This document shows, piece by piece, positions 30,123 through 39,428 of a DNA stretch of 64,000 bases. How positions within the stretch are numbered: position 1 is the first letter of the stretch; the number at the start of each line of letters is the position of its first letter. The stretch is from an uncultured Pelagibacteraceae bacterium. Its GTDB lineage: Bacteria; Pseudomonadota; Alphaproteobacteria; Pelagibacterales; Pelagibacteraceae. The stretch spans positions 62,001-126,000 of the forward strand of contig CACNFY010000001.1 in NCBI GenBank assembly GCA_902619925.1. The letters are read 5' to 3'. Position numbers and translations under genes: made by a program. The notes beneath the pieces are model-generated. The model made no database searches. It was not told the DNA's origin and saw only the letters and a list, made by a program, of their open reading frames with translations.

Positions 30123-31616
30123 CTATTTCATTGTCGGCATTATAAATTCAGGATTAGTTCTAATGCCTGACGGCCATCTTGAAGTTATTGTTTTAAGTTT
30201 AGTATAAAATCTTACTCCTTCAGGACCATGCATGTGCTGGTCACCAAAAAGAGATCTTTTCCATCCCCCGAAACTATGAAAAGCCATAGGTACCGGTATT
30301 GGAATATTAATACCTACCATTCCAACCTTTATCTTGCTTGAAAATGTTCTAGCTGCATCACCGTCTCTGGTAAAAATACTTACCCCATTTCCATATTCGT
30401 GGTCATTTACTAATTCTGTGGCCTCTTGAAAATCTTTAGCTCTTATTACTGATAGCACTGGACCAAAAATTTCCTCTTTATAAATTCTCATATTTTTTTT
30501 TACATGATCGAACAAACAACCACCTATAAAAAATCCATTTTCATAACCTTGAAGTTTTAAATTTCTTCCATCTACTAAAAGTTTTGCGCCCTCTTTTACA
30601 CCTATATCAACGTATCCTCTTACCTTTTCTAAATGTTCTTTTGTAATCAAGGGGCCCATTTCTGAATTTTTATCCATTCCAGGACCTACCTTTAAAACTT
30701 CAACTTTTTTTGAAAGTTTATGTACCAATTGATCGCCAATGTCACCAACTGCTACTGCAACAGACTGTGCCATACATCTCTCTCCGGCAGAACCATAAGC
30801 TGCTCCCATTAAACCATTAACAGCTTGATCTAAGTCACAATCTGGCATTACTACACAGTGATTTTTAGCTCCTCCCAATGCTTGTACTCTTTTCTCATTA
30901 CGAGCAGCATTTTCGTAAATATATTTAGCTATTGGTGTTGAGCCAACAAAGCTAACAGCTTGAATATCTTTATTTTCTAAAATCGCATCAACGACTTCTT
31001 TATCTCCATTTACAACATTAAGCACCCCATCAGGTAATCCTGCTTCTGATAGTAATTCAGCTAACTTAAATGAGCAAGAGGGATCCTTTTCAGAAGGTTT
31101 AAGTATAAATGAATTTCCACATGCAATTGCCATAGGAAACATCCACATAGGAACCATTGCAGGAAAATTAAATGGAGTTATTCCTGCACATACTCCTAAT
31201 GGCTGTCTTATAGACCAACTGTCAACTTCAGATCCAACATTTTCTGTAAACTCTCCTTTTAACATTTGAGGTATTCCACAAGCAAATTCAACAACTTCTA
31301 GTCCTCTAGTTAGCGATCCCTTGGCATCTTCATAAACTTTACCGTGTTCAGAGACAATTAATTTTGCAATCTCTTCAGAATTTCTTTCAATTAATTCTTT
31401 AAATTTGAACATTACTCTAGCTCTTTGTAAAGGCGGTTTTACTGACCAACTTTCAAAAGCTTTTTTCGCTATGTTAACTGAATTATTAAGATCCTCTTTA
31501 GAACCTAATATAACTTCAGATTCTTGTTCACCAGTCGCTGGATTAAAAACTTTTCCTTTTCTATTTGAATTACCCTTGTATGACTTACCATTTACAAAGT
31601 GCTGTATTAAGTTCAT
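30123..31616 (-). CDS. mmsA: CoA-acylating methylmalonate/malonate-semialdehyde dehydrogenase
   Basis: Converts methylmalonate semialdehyde to propionyl-CoA, or malonate semialdehyde to acetyl-CoA, using NAD+ and CoA. The 497-residue aldehyde dehydrogenase shows the subgroup signature [10 protein letters not shown] at the start, [20 protein letters not shown], the nucleophile in [11 protein letters not shown] near residue 280, and the C-terminal [20 protein letters not shown]. These are MmsA/IolA hallmarks. Its position between sdhB and mdh, close to the DMSP genes, is notable: it could drain C3 semialdehydes from valine, beta-alanine or acrylate metabolism into the TCA cycle. That link is inference. 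Confidence 0.9.
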   Translation of the reverse strand: MNLIQHFVNGKSYKGNSNRKGKVFNPATGEQESEVILGSKEDLNNSVNIAKKAFESWSVKPPLQRARVMFKFKELIERNSEEIAKLIVSEHGKVYEDAKGSLTRGLEVVEFACGIPQMLKGEFTENVGSEVDSWSIRQPLGVCAGITPFNFPAMVPMWMFPMAIACGNSFILKPSEKDPSCSFKLAELLSEAGLPDGVLNVVNGDKEVVDAILENKDIQAVSFVGSTPIAKYIYENAARNEKRVQALGGAKNHCVVMPDCDLDQAVNGLMGAAYGSAGERCMAQSVAVAVGDIGDQLVHKLSKKVEVLKVGPGMDKNSEMGPLITKEHLEKVRGYVDIGVKEGAKLLVDGRNLKLQGYENGFFIGGCLFDHVKKNMRIYKEEIFGPVLSVIRAKDFQEATELVNDHEYGNGVSIFTRDGDAARTFSSKIKVGMVGINIPIPVPMAFHSFGGWKRSLFGDQHMHGPEGVRFYTKLKTITSRWPSGIRTNPEFIMPTMK

Positions 31617-31639
31617 GAGGAAATTATTTAATTAAGTAA

Positions 31640-32413
31640 TTAGCTTGTTGCAAGCATTTTTTTTATAGATGCTATAGCTTTTGCTGGATTTAATCCTTTT
31701 GGACAAGCATTTGTACAATTCATTATGGTGTGACATCTATAAAGCTTAAGTTCATCTGCTACTTTTTTTAATCTCTCTTTTCTATCCTCGTCCCGTGAAT
31801 CTATTATCCATCTATAAGCTTGTAGCAATACTGCAGGACCTAAATATTTATCACCATTCCACCAGTAGCTTGGACATGAGGTAGAACAACACGCACACAT
31901 AATACATTCGTATAATCCATCCAGTTTCGCTCTATCCTCTTTAGATTGTATATTTTCTTTATCAGACTCTTTACTTGTATTTTTTAACCAAGGTTCAACA
32001 GACTCATATTGCTTGTATAAAGTGCTTAAATCCCCAATTAGATCTTTTAAAACTTTAAGATGTGGTAAAGGATAAATATTTATATCTCCTTTTATTTCAG
32101 AATGTGGTTTGGTGCATGCCAAGCCATTTTTTCCATCCATGTTCATTGCACAAGACCCACACACGCCATGTGCACATGATCTCCTGTAAGCTATAGAAGG
32201 ATCTATTTCGTTCTTAATTTTATTTAGTAAATCTAATACCTTTGAGGGGCAATTATCCATATCAACTTCATATGTATCTATCCGAGGGTTTTCTCCTGTC
32301 GATGGGTCCCATCTATATATATTAACCTTACGTAAATTTTTTGAGCCTGTTTTATCCTTATAATATTTGCCTTTTTGTATCTTGGAATTTTGAGGCAAAC
32401 TTATTTGGACCAT
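31640..32413 (-). CDS. sdhB: Succinate dehydrogenase iron-sulfur subunit
   Basis: Passes electrons from SdhA to quinone through three Fe-S clusters. The 257-residue sequence has all of them: the 2Fe-2S motif [15 protein letters not shown], the 4Fe-4S motif [16 protein letters not shown], and the 3Fe-4S region with [17 protein letters not shown]. Length is normal. Its start overlaps the sdhA stop by one base. The gene order sdhC-sdhD-sdhA-sdhB is standard in this group. Confidence 0.97.
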   Translation of the reverse strand: MVQISLPQNSKIQKGKYYKDKTGSKNLRKVNIYRWDPSTGENPRIDTYEVDMDNCPSKVLDLLNKIKNEIDPSIAYRRSCAHGVCGSCAMNMDGKNGLACTKPHSEIKGDINIYPLPHLKVLKDLIGDLSTLYKQYESVEPWLKNTSKESDKENIQSKEDRAKLDGLYECIMCACCSTSCPSYWWNGDKYLGPAVLLQAYRWIIDSRDEDRKERLKKVADELKLYRCHTIMNCTNACPKGLNPAKAIASIKKMLATS

Positions 32414-34188
32414 TAATATACTCTTTCTTGAGGTGGAAAATACTGGACGTCGTTTGTTAATGTTGACCTATGAACTGGTCTATAATCTATTTTAGTTTTA
32501 GTTCCATCACACCAAGATAATGTATGCTGCATATATTTACTATCATCTCTTTTAGGATAATCTTCTCTGGCATGTGCGCCTCTACTTTCTTTCCTATGAT
32601 ATGCTGAGTCCATTGTTGTAATTGCTTGTCTAATCAAGTTGTCAAACTCTAGTGTCTCAACTAAATCAGTATTGAATATTAATGATTTATCTTTAACAGA
32701 CAAATCATCCATTCCTTCATAAGGTTTTCTAATTTCTTTAATACCCTCTTTAAGAGTTTTATCTGTTCTGAATACTGCACATTTTGATTGCATAGTTTTT
32801 TGCATAGACAATCTTAATTCAGCTGTACTATTTGAACCACTTGAATTTCTGAGTTTATCAAATCTTTCAAGACATCTATCTGTCTCTGATTGAGAAATTT
32901 CTTCGTGGGGCGATCCTGGTTTTACAAGCTCAGCTGCCCTTTTTGCTGCAGCTCTTCCAAAAACCACAAGATCAATCAATGAGTTTGATCCAAGTCTATT
33001 TGCTCCATGCACTGATACGCACGCTGCTTCTCCTATCGCCATAAGACCTGGCACAGTTTTTTCAGAACCATTAAGTGTTAATACTTCTGCTTTATAATTG
33101 GTAGGAATTCCTCCCATATTATAATGAACAGTAGGAACCACTGGAATTGGTTCCTTCGTTACGTCTACATTTGCAAATAGTCTAGAAGACTCTGAGATAC
33201 CTGGTAATCTTTCTTCAATTACATTTGGATCTAAATGATCCAAGTGTAAATGAACATGATCCTTTTCTTTCCCCACACCTCTACCTTCATTAATTTCTAC
33301 TGCAATAGATCGGCTAACAACATCTCTTGAGGCTAAATCTTTAGCTTTTGGAGCATATCTCTCCATAAATCTTTCACCCTTTGAATTTACTAAGTATCCT
33401 CCTTCACCTCTTACACCCTCAGATATTAACGTACCATGTCCATATATTCCTGTTGGGTGAAACTGAACAAACTCCATATCTTGCAATGGAAGACCCGCTC
33501 TTAAGACCATCGCGTTTCCATCTCCTGTACAAGTATGAGCAGAAGTTGCTGAATAATAAACTTTTCCATAACCACCAGTTGCTATAATTGTTATATGTGA
33601 TCTGAATCTATGTATTGTTCCATCATTTAAATTCCAAGCTATTAAACCTTTACATTCCCCATCTTTCATTAATAAATCAAGTGCAAAATATTCGATAAAA
33701 AATTCAGTATTATGTTTTAGTGCCTGGCCATAAAGCGTATGTAAAATAGCATGTCCAGTTCTGTCAGCTGCCGCACAAGTTCTTTGTACAGTACCATTTC
33801 CATAATTTTTTGTCATACCACCGAATGGTCGTTGATAAATTTTTCCATCCTCTGTCCTACTAAATGGAACACCATATTTTTCCAATTCTAAAACAGCTCT
33901 TGGTGCCTCTTTACAAAGATATTCTATGCAATCTTGATCTCCCAACCAATCTGCGCCCTTGACCGTATCATACATGTGCCACCTCCAGTCATCTTCTCCC
34001 ATATTTCCCAATGCAGCAGATATTCCTCCTTGCGCAGCAGATGTATGACTTCTTGTTGGAAAAACTTTTGATACACATGCTGTTTTTAATCCAGCCTCAC
34101 TTAGACCAACAGCTGCTCTTAAGCCCGAGCCACCTGCTCCAAGAACCACTACATCATATTCATGATCAATAATTTTGTATGAACTCAT
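32413..34188 (-). CDS. sdhA: Succinate dehydrogenase flavoprotein subunit
   Basis: Oxidises succinate at a covalently bound FAD. The 591-residue protein shows [17 protein letters not shown], the FAD-linked histidine in [11 protein letters not shown], the substrate stretch [38 protein letters not shown] and the late [11 protein letters not shown] region. It is full length and intact. It overlaps the sdhD stop by 4 bases and the sdhB start by one. It serves both the TCA cycle and respiratory complex II. Confidence 0.98.
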   Translation of the reverse strand: MSSYKIIDHEYDVVVLGAGGSGLRAAVGLSEAGLKTACVSKVFPTRSHTSAAQGGISAALGNMGEDDWRWHMYDTVKGADWLGDQDCIEYLCKEAPRAVLELEKYGVPFSRTEDGKIYQRPFGGMTKNYGNGTVQRTCAAADRTGHAILHTLYGQALKHNTEFFIEYFALDLLMKDGECKGLIAWNLNDGTIHRFRSHITIIATGGYGKVYYSATSAHTCTGDGNAMVLRAGLPLQDMEFVQFHPTGIYGHGTLISEGVRGEGGYLVNSKGERFMERYAPKAKDLASRDVVSRSIAVEINEGRGVGKEKDHVHLHLDHLDPNVIEERLPGISESSRLFANVDVTKEPIPVVPTVHYNMGGIPTNYKAEVLTLNGSEKTVPGLMAIGEAACVSVHGANRLGSNSLIDLVVFGRAAAKRAAELVKPGSPHEEISQSETDRCLERFDKLRNSSGSNSTAELRLSMQKTMQSKCAVFRTDKTLKEGIKEIRKPYEGMDDLSVKDKSLIFNTDLVETLEFDNLIRQAITTMDSAYHRKESRGAHAREDYPKRDDSKYMQHTLSWCDGTKTKIDYRPVHRSTLTNDVQYFPPQERVY

Positions 34189-34514
34189 AAATTTAAATTA
34201 TAAATAATAATAAGCGTTAATAAAGGAATTAGTATAGCAAATAAATACAATATTTTGTTTGCGACATTTTTAATTTTCTGGTTTCCCATATAATCCTCAA
34301 AAATTTCACTTATTGTTAGAGCTGAAAAGAAATAAGAGACAACAAATAGTAGTGATATCAGGATTTTAGTTGGCTGACTTGTAAAAATATCAACAACTTC
34401 AGCAAATGTCTTGTCATAAATTCCTGCTAATATAAAGGTAAACCAAATCATTAATGGGATTAAAATTAATGATGAAACTTTTATAAAAAGCCATTTTTTT
34501 GTTGAACTAACCAT
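34185..34514 (-). CDS. sdhD: Succinate dehydrogenase membrane anchor subunit SdhD
   Basis: A 109-residue hydrophobic anchor with three membrane helices, near residues 14-33, 50-66 and 85-105. The motif [14 protein letters not shown] matches the SdhD region H-x-x-x-G-x-x-x-I-x-D-Y, although the usual heme-side His position is replaced here ([11 protein letters not shown]). Identification rests mainly on its place between sdhC and sdhA and on its size. Divergent sequence is common for this subunit. Confidence 0.85.
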   Translation of the reverse strand: MVSSTKKWLFIKVSSLILIPLMIWFTFILAGIYDKTFAEVVDIFTSQPTKILISLLFVVSYFFSALTISEIFEDYMGNQKIKNVANKILYLFAILIPLLTLIIIYNLNL

Positions 34515-34898
34515 TTAAATTATAATCCTTCCTATCAAGTAAAATAATACAGTAAAAATTAATGAAAAAATTATAACTAAAGAACCTGTTAAATTTGCAG
34601 TTTTTAATTCAAAGCCGTAACCCATGTCCCAAAAAAGGTGTCTTATCTCACTGAGAGAGTGAAATGTAAAAGACCAAATTGTTGCAATTACAAAAAATTT
34701 ACCAAAAAATGAATTAAAGAAATTGAAAATAATCTCATAATTTTTCTCACCTAACAATAACGATCCAAGCCAAAAAAAAATTAAAGTTAGAATAACAATA
34801 TTAATTACTCCGGTAATTCTATGTCCAATGGAAACTAGTGATGAGATATGCCAATTATAAATCTGAATATGTGGAGATAAAGGATTTTTATTTTCCAT
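34515..34898 (-). CDS. sdhC: Succinate dehydrogenase cytochrome b556 subunit SdhC
   Basis: The larger membrane anchor of complex II, 127 residues, with three membrane helices (about 26-48, 64-84 and 104-125). It carries the family motifs PLSPHIQIYNWHISSLVSIGH with the quinone-site Ser and Arg (SIGHRITG) and HSLSEIRHLFWDMGYG with the axial heme histidine. Its first 11 bases overlap the end of asd, showing read-through from upstream genes. Length agrees with alphaproteobacterial SdhC. Confidence 0.93.
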   Translation of the reverse strand: MENKNPLSPHIQIYNWHISSLVSIGHRITGVINIVILTLIFFWLGSLLLGEKNYEIIFNFFNSFFGKFFVIATIWSFTFHSLSEIRHLFWDMGYGFELKTANLTGSLVIIFSLIFTVLFYLIGRIII

Positions 34899-35898
34899 AA
34901 AAATTATTTTCTATTAAAGTTTCAGCTATTTCAACTGCATTTAAGGCAGCACCTTTTAATAAATTATCTGATACTATCCACATATTAATAGAATTTTCCT
35001 GAGAAGAGTCTTGACGTATTCTAGATATAAAAGTCTCAAATTTATTTTCGGCTTCAACAGGCGTAATATATCCTCCATCTTTATGTTCATCAACGACTAT
35101 ACATCCAGGTGATGATGATAAAACTTTTTTAATCTCTTCGACATTAGGTTTTTTATGAAATTCTATATTTATGCTTATAGAATGCGATACCAATACAGGA
35201 ATTCTAACACATGTCGAGGTAACATTAATTTTTTTATCTAAAATTTTTTTTATCTCATCATGATTTTTTTGCTCCTCTTTAGTGCTACCATTTTCTAGAA
35301 AGCTATCGATGTGTGGAATTGCATTAAATGCAATTTGTTTTGTGAAATTTTTTGATTGAACATGTTTATTTTCTAAAATTTCTTTAGTTTGTGACAAAAG
35401 CTCATCCATTCCAGCTTTTCCTGCTCCAGATACAGATTGGTAAGTCGATACGACTATTCTTTTCACATTGTACAAATCATGTAAGGGTTTTAGCGCTACA
35501 ACAATAGGTATAACTGAGCAATTAGCGTTAGCAATAATATTTTTATTTTTAAATTTTGGTAACTCTTCTGAATTAACTTCTGGCACAATTAAAGGAATAT
35601 CTGAATCTTTTCTAAAGAATTTTGAGTTATCTATCACTATTGTTTTATTTGCTGCTATTGGAGCCCATTTCTCTGCAACAGCACTTCCGGCCGCAAAAAA
35701 AGCTATCTTTACTTTTGAAAAATCAAATTTTTCCAAATCCTCGACTATATATTCTTTACCTAAAAAATTTACCTTTTTTCCTGAGCTTTTTGATGAGGCT
35801 ACTAAGAAAGCCTCCGTTACAGAAAAATTTTTTTTTTCAAGTACCTCAATTAATTTTCTTCCAACATTACCAGTTGCTCCGACTATTGCTATATTCAT
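34888..35898 (-). CDS. asd: Aspartate-semialdehyde dehydrogenase
   Basis: Reduces aspartyl phosphate to aspartate semialdehyde for Lys, Met, Thr and cell-wall diaminopimelate. The 336-residue protein has the NADPH motif IAIVGATGNVGRKL, the catalytic Cys127 in NANCSVIPI, SVSGAGKAGMDEL and STCVRIPVLVSHS with a substrate Arg. In many alphaproteobacteria asd follows leuB directly; here the four DMSP genes separate them. Its end overlaps the sdhC start by 11 bases. Confidence 0.95.
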   Translation of the reverse strand: MNIAIVGATGNVGRKLIEVLEKKNFSVTEAFLVASSKSSGKKVNFLGKEYIVEDLEKFDFSKVKIAFFAAGSAVAEKWAPIAANKTIVIDNSKFFRKDSDIPLIVPEVNSEELPKFKNKNIIANANCSVIPIVVALKPLHDLYNVKRIVVSTYQSVSGAGKAGMDELLSQTKEILENKHVQSKNFTKQIAFNAIPHIDSFLENGSTKEEQKNHDEIKKILDKKINVTSTCVRIPVLVSHSISINIEFHKKPNVEEIKKVLSSSPGCIVVDEHKDGGYITPVEAENKFETFISRIRQDSSQENSINMWIVSDNLLKGAALNAVEIAETLIENNFYGK

Positions 35899-35916
35899 GA
35901 TGATTTAAAATTTATA

Positions 35917-37029
35917 CTAAATGAAAGGTAAATCACAGAGTTTTCCTGTGCAATCTTTTCCATTTATATTAATTTTGACTTCTTGGGAGTCTTTAAAATA
36001 TGGTTTATTAATCATTGCTATTCCAATAACTTGCTTAAAAGATGGATTATATGTTCCAGATCTTAATTCACCAATCAAATTTTTTGTATTATCATACATG
36101 TTGATCGAACTATTAACTGCGATGTGATTAGCATCAATTTTTACTCCCATTAATTTTCTTTTAATTCCATCGGCCTTAACTTTTTTTAATTCATCTTTCC
36201 CTAAAAATTCAACATCGGTATCTAGATTTACATATTTGTCAAACCCACACTCTAAGGGATTATCACCAATGTCGATATCGTTACCATATGATAATAAAGA
36301 ACTTTCAATTCTTTCGATTAAATTCGGACAACCAGGTTTTAAATTAAATTCATCTCCCTCTTCAAATAATTTATCATATAATGCTAGTCCCGCCTTTTCA
36401 TGTTCCATATATACCTCGAAACCACCTTGTTTAGACCATCCAGATCTTGCAATTAAGTGTTTTGCACCACCGAATTCAAAATAATCAAAACCAAAAAATT
36501 TTAACTCTCCAATCTTTGGTCCTAATACTTTTTTCATTAAGTCAAAAGATTTCGGTCCCTGAACAGAAAAAATATCAACCTTTGCCTCAAATACATTCAC
36601 ATCATAACCTTTTCCTATGGCTAGACCTTTTGCGAACAATTCTAGATCCGAGTCCGATAAAGAAATCCACCATCTATCCTCTGCTAATTTGAGAATTACT
36701 GGGTCGCTTATTAATTTTGCATTATTGTCAATTATAGGAGCATAATAACACCTACCTACTTTAGCTTTTGAAAGATCTCTACATGTAATAAGCTGAACTA
36801 GTCTAGCTGAATCTTTTCCATTAATTTCAGTTTGTCTTTGCACTGAGACATCCCAAACTTGAACATGATTTTTTAAATGATGATATGCCTCCTCTAGTGA
36901 GTCCTCAAATTTTGTGGGTAAAAGCATGTGATTGTAAACTGTATATGCAGTAACACCTTGTTTCTCAATTCTTGAGGTGTAAGGTGTTCCTCTCAATCTC
37001 CTTGATTTTGATACAAAATAATTTTTCAT
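35917..37029 (-). CDS. dmdA: Dimethylsulfoniopropionate (DMSP) demethylase DmdA
   Basis: Moves a methyl group from DMSP to tetrahydrofolate, giving methylmercaptopropionate (MMPA). The 370-residue protein belongs to the GcvT/aminomethyltransferase fold: [33 protein letters not shown] near residues 57-76, [28 protein letters not shown] and the C-terminal barrel. It differs from GcvT at the N-terminus and in the GRCYYAPI segment. Sequence alone would leave DmdA versus another GcvT relative slightly open. The neighbours, an acyl-CoA ligase and a long acyl-CoA dehydrogenase matching DmdB and DmdC, decide it. The start overlaps the hydrolase stop (ATGA). Confidence 0.88.
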   Translation of the reverse strand: MKNYFVSKSRRLRGTPYTSRIEKQGVTAYTVYNHMLLPTKFEDSLEEAYHHLKNHVQVWDVSVQRQTEINGKDSARLVQLITCRDLSKAKVGRCYYAPIIDNNAKLISDPVILKLAEDRWWISLSDSDLELFAKGLAIGKGYDVNVFEAKVDIFSVQGPKSFDLMKKVLGPKIGELKFFGFDYFEFGGAKHLIARSGWSKQGGFEVYMEHEKAGLALYDKLFEEGDEFNLKPGCPNLIERIESSLLSYGNDIDIGDNPLECGFDKYVNLDTDVEFLGKDELKKVKADGIKRKLMGVKIDANHIAVNSSINMYDNTKNLIGELRSGTYNPSFKQVIGIAMINKPYFKDSQEVKININGKDCTGKLCDLPFI

Positions 37030-37802
37030 TTATTTATAAATTCCAAAACTGATTTTCTCATTTCAAAAGCTTTTTCAAATATAATCATATGACCACAGTT
37101 ATTTATAACTTTTACTTTAGAATTTTTTATTGTCTCAGCCATTTTATTTCCAATTTTTAGAGGAACCATTTTGTCCAAATCTCCAAATATACATAGAGTA
37201 GGACAAATAATTTTTTCTAAAGATTCTTTACCGGCTTTATAATTGTTACAAGCATTTAAGTCCACATACAAAATTTCTCTAATTTCTCTAGTGGAATTAA
37301 TTATTTTTTTTACAGGGTTGCCTCCTATAAAAGCCTTTGAACCCTCATAACCCCACTTCATCATTAATAAAATTGCTTTTTCGTCTCCAGCGTAGGCTAG
37401 GTCTAAAAGATCTTGGTTTACTGGTAATTTATATGAACCAGCAACTAAAATTAGCTTTTCTGTTAAATCTGGATAACGTGACGCAAAATCAATTCCTACA
37501 AGACAACCTTGGGAGTGACCTACAAAGTTAATTTTATTTAATTTTAAAATTTTTATCAAATTACTAACCCAATCTGATATTTTTTCGATTGTTTCGATAG
37601 CAGGGCCATCTGAATTTCCATGTCCTGGCAAATCTACGGATAAAACATTATATCCATTCGTAATATAAAATTGCTCGTGTAAAGACCAAACGATGTGACT
37701 AAGTCCACTACCATGCATTAGCAATATTGAAGATTTGCTGGGATCTATATCTCTGCCACCAGTTGAGATGAAAACATCCTTATCATTGATGTTTATATTC
37801 AG
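37026..37802 (-). CDS. Alpha/beta hydrolase of the DMSP cluster (probable CTG start)
   Basis: A 258-residue alpha/beta hydrolase of unknown substrate. It has the oxyanion-side HGSGLSH, nucleophile elbow GHSQGCLVG, acid in FGDLDKMVP and base in [10 protein letters not shown], so the triad is complete. The start is unusual. No ATG precedes the first core strand; the CTG at 37802 overlaps the dmdB TGA (CTGA) and lies 5 bases after AAGGAG, giving [16 protein letters not shown] as the first strand. A TTG at 37724 would delete that strand and its turn. The gene is locked between dmdB and dmdA by 4-base overlaps, so a role in DMSP/MMPA metabolism is likely, for example a thioesterase or hydrolase step. 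This is inference. Confidence 0.8.
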   Translation of the reverse strand: MNININDKDVFISTGGRDIDPSKSSILLMHGSGLSHIVWSLHEQFYITNGYNVLSVDLPGHGNSDGPAIETIEKISDWVSNLIKILKLNKINFVGHSQGCLVGIDFASRYPDLTEKLILVAGSYKLPVNQDLLDLAYAGDEKAILLMMKWGYEGSKAFIGGNPVKKIINSTREIREILYVDLNACNNYKAGKESLEKIICPTLCIFGDLDKMVPLKIGNKMAETIKNSKVKVINNCGHMIIFEKAFEMRKSVLEFINK

Positions 37803-39427
37803 CTTAACTCCTTAGCCTTTTTTCTTAGTTCAAACTTTTGGATTTTTCCTGTAGATGTTTTTGGTAATTCACAAAATTCAATTTTTTTTGGTACTTTAAA
37901 ACTGGCTAAAGTTTCCTTACAAAAATCTATTAGCTCTTTTTCTGAAGTAGATTTATCTTTTACAGCCTCAATAAATGCACACGGTACTTCACCCCATTTT
38001 TCGTCTGGTTTAGCAACTACAGCTGCAATTGATACTGAAGGGTGTTTTGCTAAAGTATTTTCTATTTCGATTGAAGAAATATTTTCACCGCCAGATATAA
38101 TAATGTCTTTAGATCTGTCTTGAATTTTTATATAGCCATCAGGGTGCATTACCGCCAAATCTCCTGAATGAAACCATCCATCTTTCATGGCTTTATCAGT
38201 TGCATCTTTGTCCTTGTAATATCCTTTCATGACTACATTTCCTTTGATCATTATCTCACCCATCGTTTTTCCATCTCTTGGAACTGGTTTCATTGACTCT
38301 GGATCTATCACCGAGACCCCCTCGGTATTGGGATATCTGACACCTTGTCTAGCTTTAATCTCATTAACTTTATCTTCATCAAGTGAGTTCCAATCGTCAT
38401 TCCACGCACATTGGGTAATATGACCATATGTTTCAGTTAAGCCATATACATGCATAACTTCAAAACCTAGGCTTTTCATTTTTTTAAAAATTATACTTGG
38501 TGGAGGAGCACCTGCAGTAAGAACATATACTTTATGTTTTAACTCTTTTCTGTCACTTTCAGAGGCACCTGTAATCATATTAAGTACAATTGGAGCCCCT
38601 CCAAAGTGAGTTACTTTATAAGTTTCAATCAATTCAAAAATTTTTTTTATATCTATATTTCTTAAACAAATCGTTTTTCCATTCAACATTGGAACAGTCC
38701 AAGGATAACACCATCCATTACAATGAAACATTGGCACAACACAAAGAAATACTAATCTATTTGGCATGTTCCATGCAACAGCACTTCCTGTTGCCATTAA
38801 ATATGATCCTCTATGATGATAAACAACACCTTTTGGATTACCAGTTGTTCCTGAAGTATAACTTAATGAAATTGCCTGCCATTCATCGTCTGGTCTTTTC
38901 CATACATAGTCTATATCACCAGTTTTTAAAAATTCCTCATATTCTAAATCTCCAATTTTACCGAGCTTTGACTGATCAGCATACTTATCAAAAATATCAA
39001 TTATTTTGATCTCTTTTTTAATATTAGATAAAGCTTTTTTTACAACTTCATGAAACTGTCTATCTACAATTAATACCTTGGCATCACTATGTTCCAAAAT
39101 ATAACTTACTGTTTTAGAGTCTAATCTAATATTAATTGTATTAAGAACAGCACCTGTCATAGGCACCGAATAATGTGCTTCAAATATTTCTGGAGTATTA
39201 CATGCCATGACGGATACTGTATCTCCTTTAGTAATTCCAATTTTTTCAAGAGCGCTCGCAAATTGAGTACATCTTTTGTAAATATCAATCCAAGTATATT
39301 TTCTATCTTCATAAACTAGTGCTTCATAATTTGGATAAATGTCTTTTGCTCTCTCTAAAAATGTTAAAGGTGTCAAAGGAACAAAATTTGCAGCATTTTT
39401 GTCCAAATTTTTTTCAAAACTACTCAT
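37799..39427 (-). CDS. dmdB: Methylmercaptopropionate-CoA ligase DmdB
   Basis: An acyl-CoA synthetase (ANL superfamily) that would activate MMPA with ATP and CoA. In 542 residues the markers are the P-loop SLSYTSGTTGNPKGVVYHHRG region, the HVYGLTETYGH loop, GWFHSGDLA, the hinge region IQDRSKDIIISGGENISS and the C-terminal catalytic Lys in KTSTGKIQKF. Medium-chain or other short acyl ligases look alike. The DmdB call rests on its position between a DmdC-type dehydrogenase and dmdA, the known DMSP-demethylation order in SAR11. The gene begins one base after dmdC. Confidence 0.85.
   Translation of the reverse strand: MSSFEKNLDKNAANFVPLTPLTFLERAKDIYPNYEALVYEDRKYTWIDIYKRCTQFASALEKIGITKGDTVSVMACNTPEIFEAHYSVPMTGAVLNTINIRLDSKTVSYILEHSDAKVLIVDRQFHEVVKKALSNIKKEIKIIDIFDKYADQSKLGKIGDLEYEEFLKTGDIDYVWKRPDDEWQAISLSYTSGTTGNPKGVVYHHRGSYLMATGSAVAWNMPNRLVFLCVVPMFHCNGWCYPWTVPMLNGKTICLRNIDIKKIFELIETYKVTHFGGAPIVLNMITGASESDRKELKHKVYVLTAGAPPPSIIFKKMKSLGFEVMHVYGLTETYGHITQCAWNDDWNSLDEDKVNEIKARQGVRYPNTEGVSVIDPESMKPVPRDGKTMGEIMIKGNVVMKGYYKDKDATDKAMKDGWFHSGDLAVMHPDGYIKIQDRSKDIIISGGENISSIEIENTLAKHPSVSIAAVVAKPDEKWGEVPCAFIEAVKDKSTSEKELIDFCKETLASFKVPKKIEFCELPKTSTGKIQKFELRKKAKELS
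37808..37813 (-). promoter_or_regulatory. Ribosome binding site deciding the CTG start of the hydrolase
   Basis: The minus strand reads AAGGAG here, inside the last codons of dmdB. It sits 5 bases before the CTG at 37802-37800, which is an ideal distance. Strong Shine-Dalgarno matches are rare among neighbouring genes, so this one supports CTG as the initiator. Confidence 0.55.
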
Positions 39428-39428
39428 T

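Noticed and set aside
35917-37029. Glycine cleavage T protein (GcvT) instead of DmdA
   Set aside because: No gcvH or gcvP is adjacent, the N-terminus differs, and dmdB/dmdC-type genes are in the same operon.
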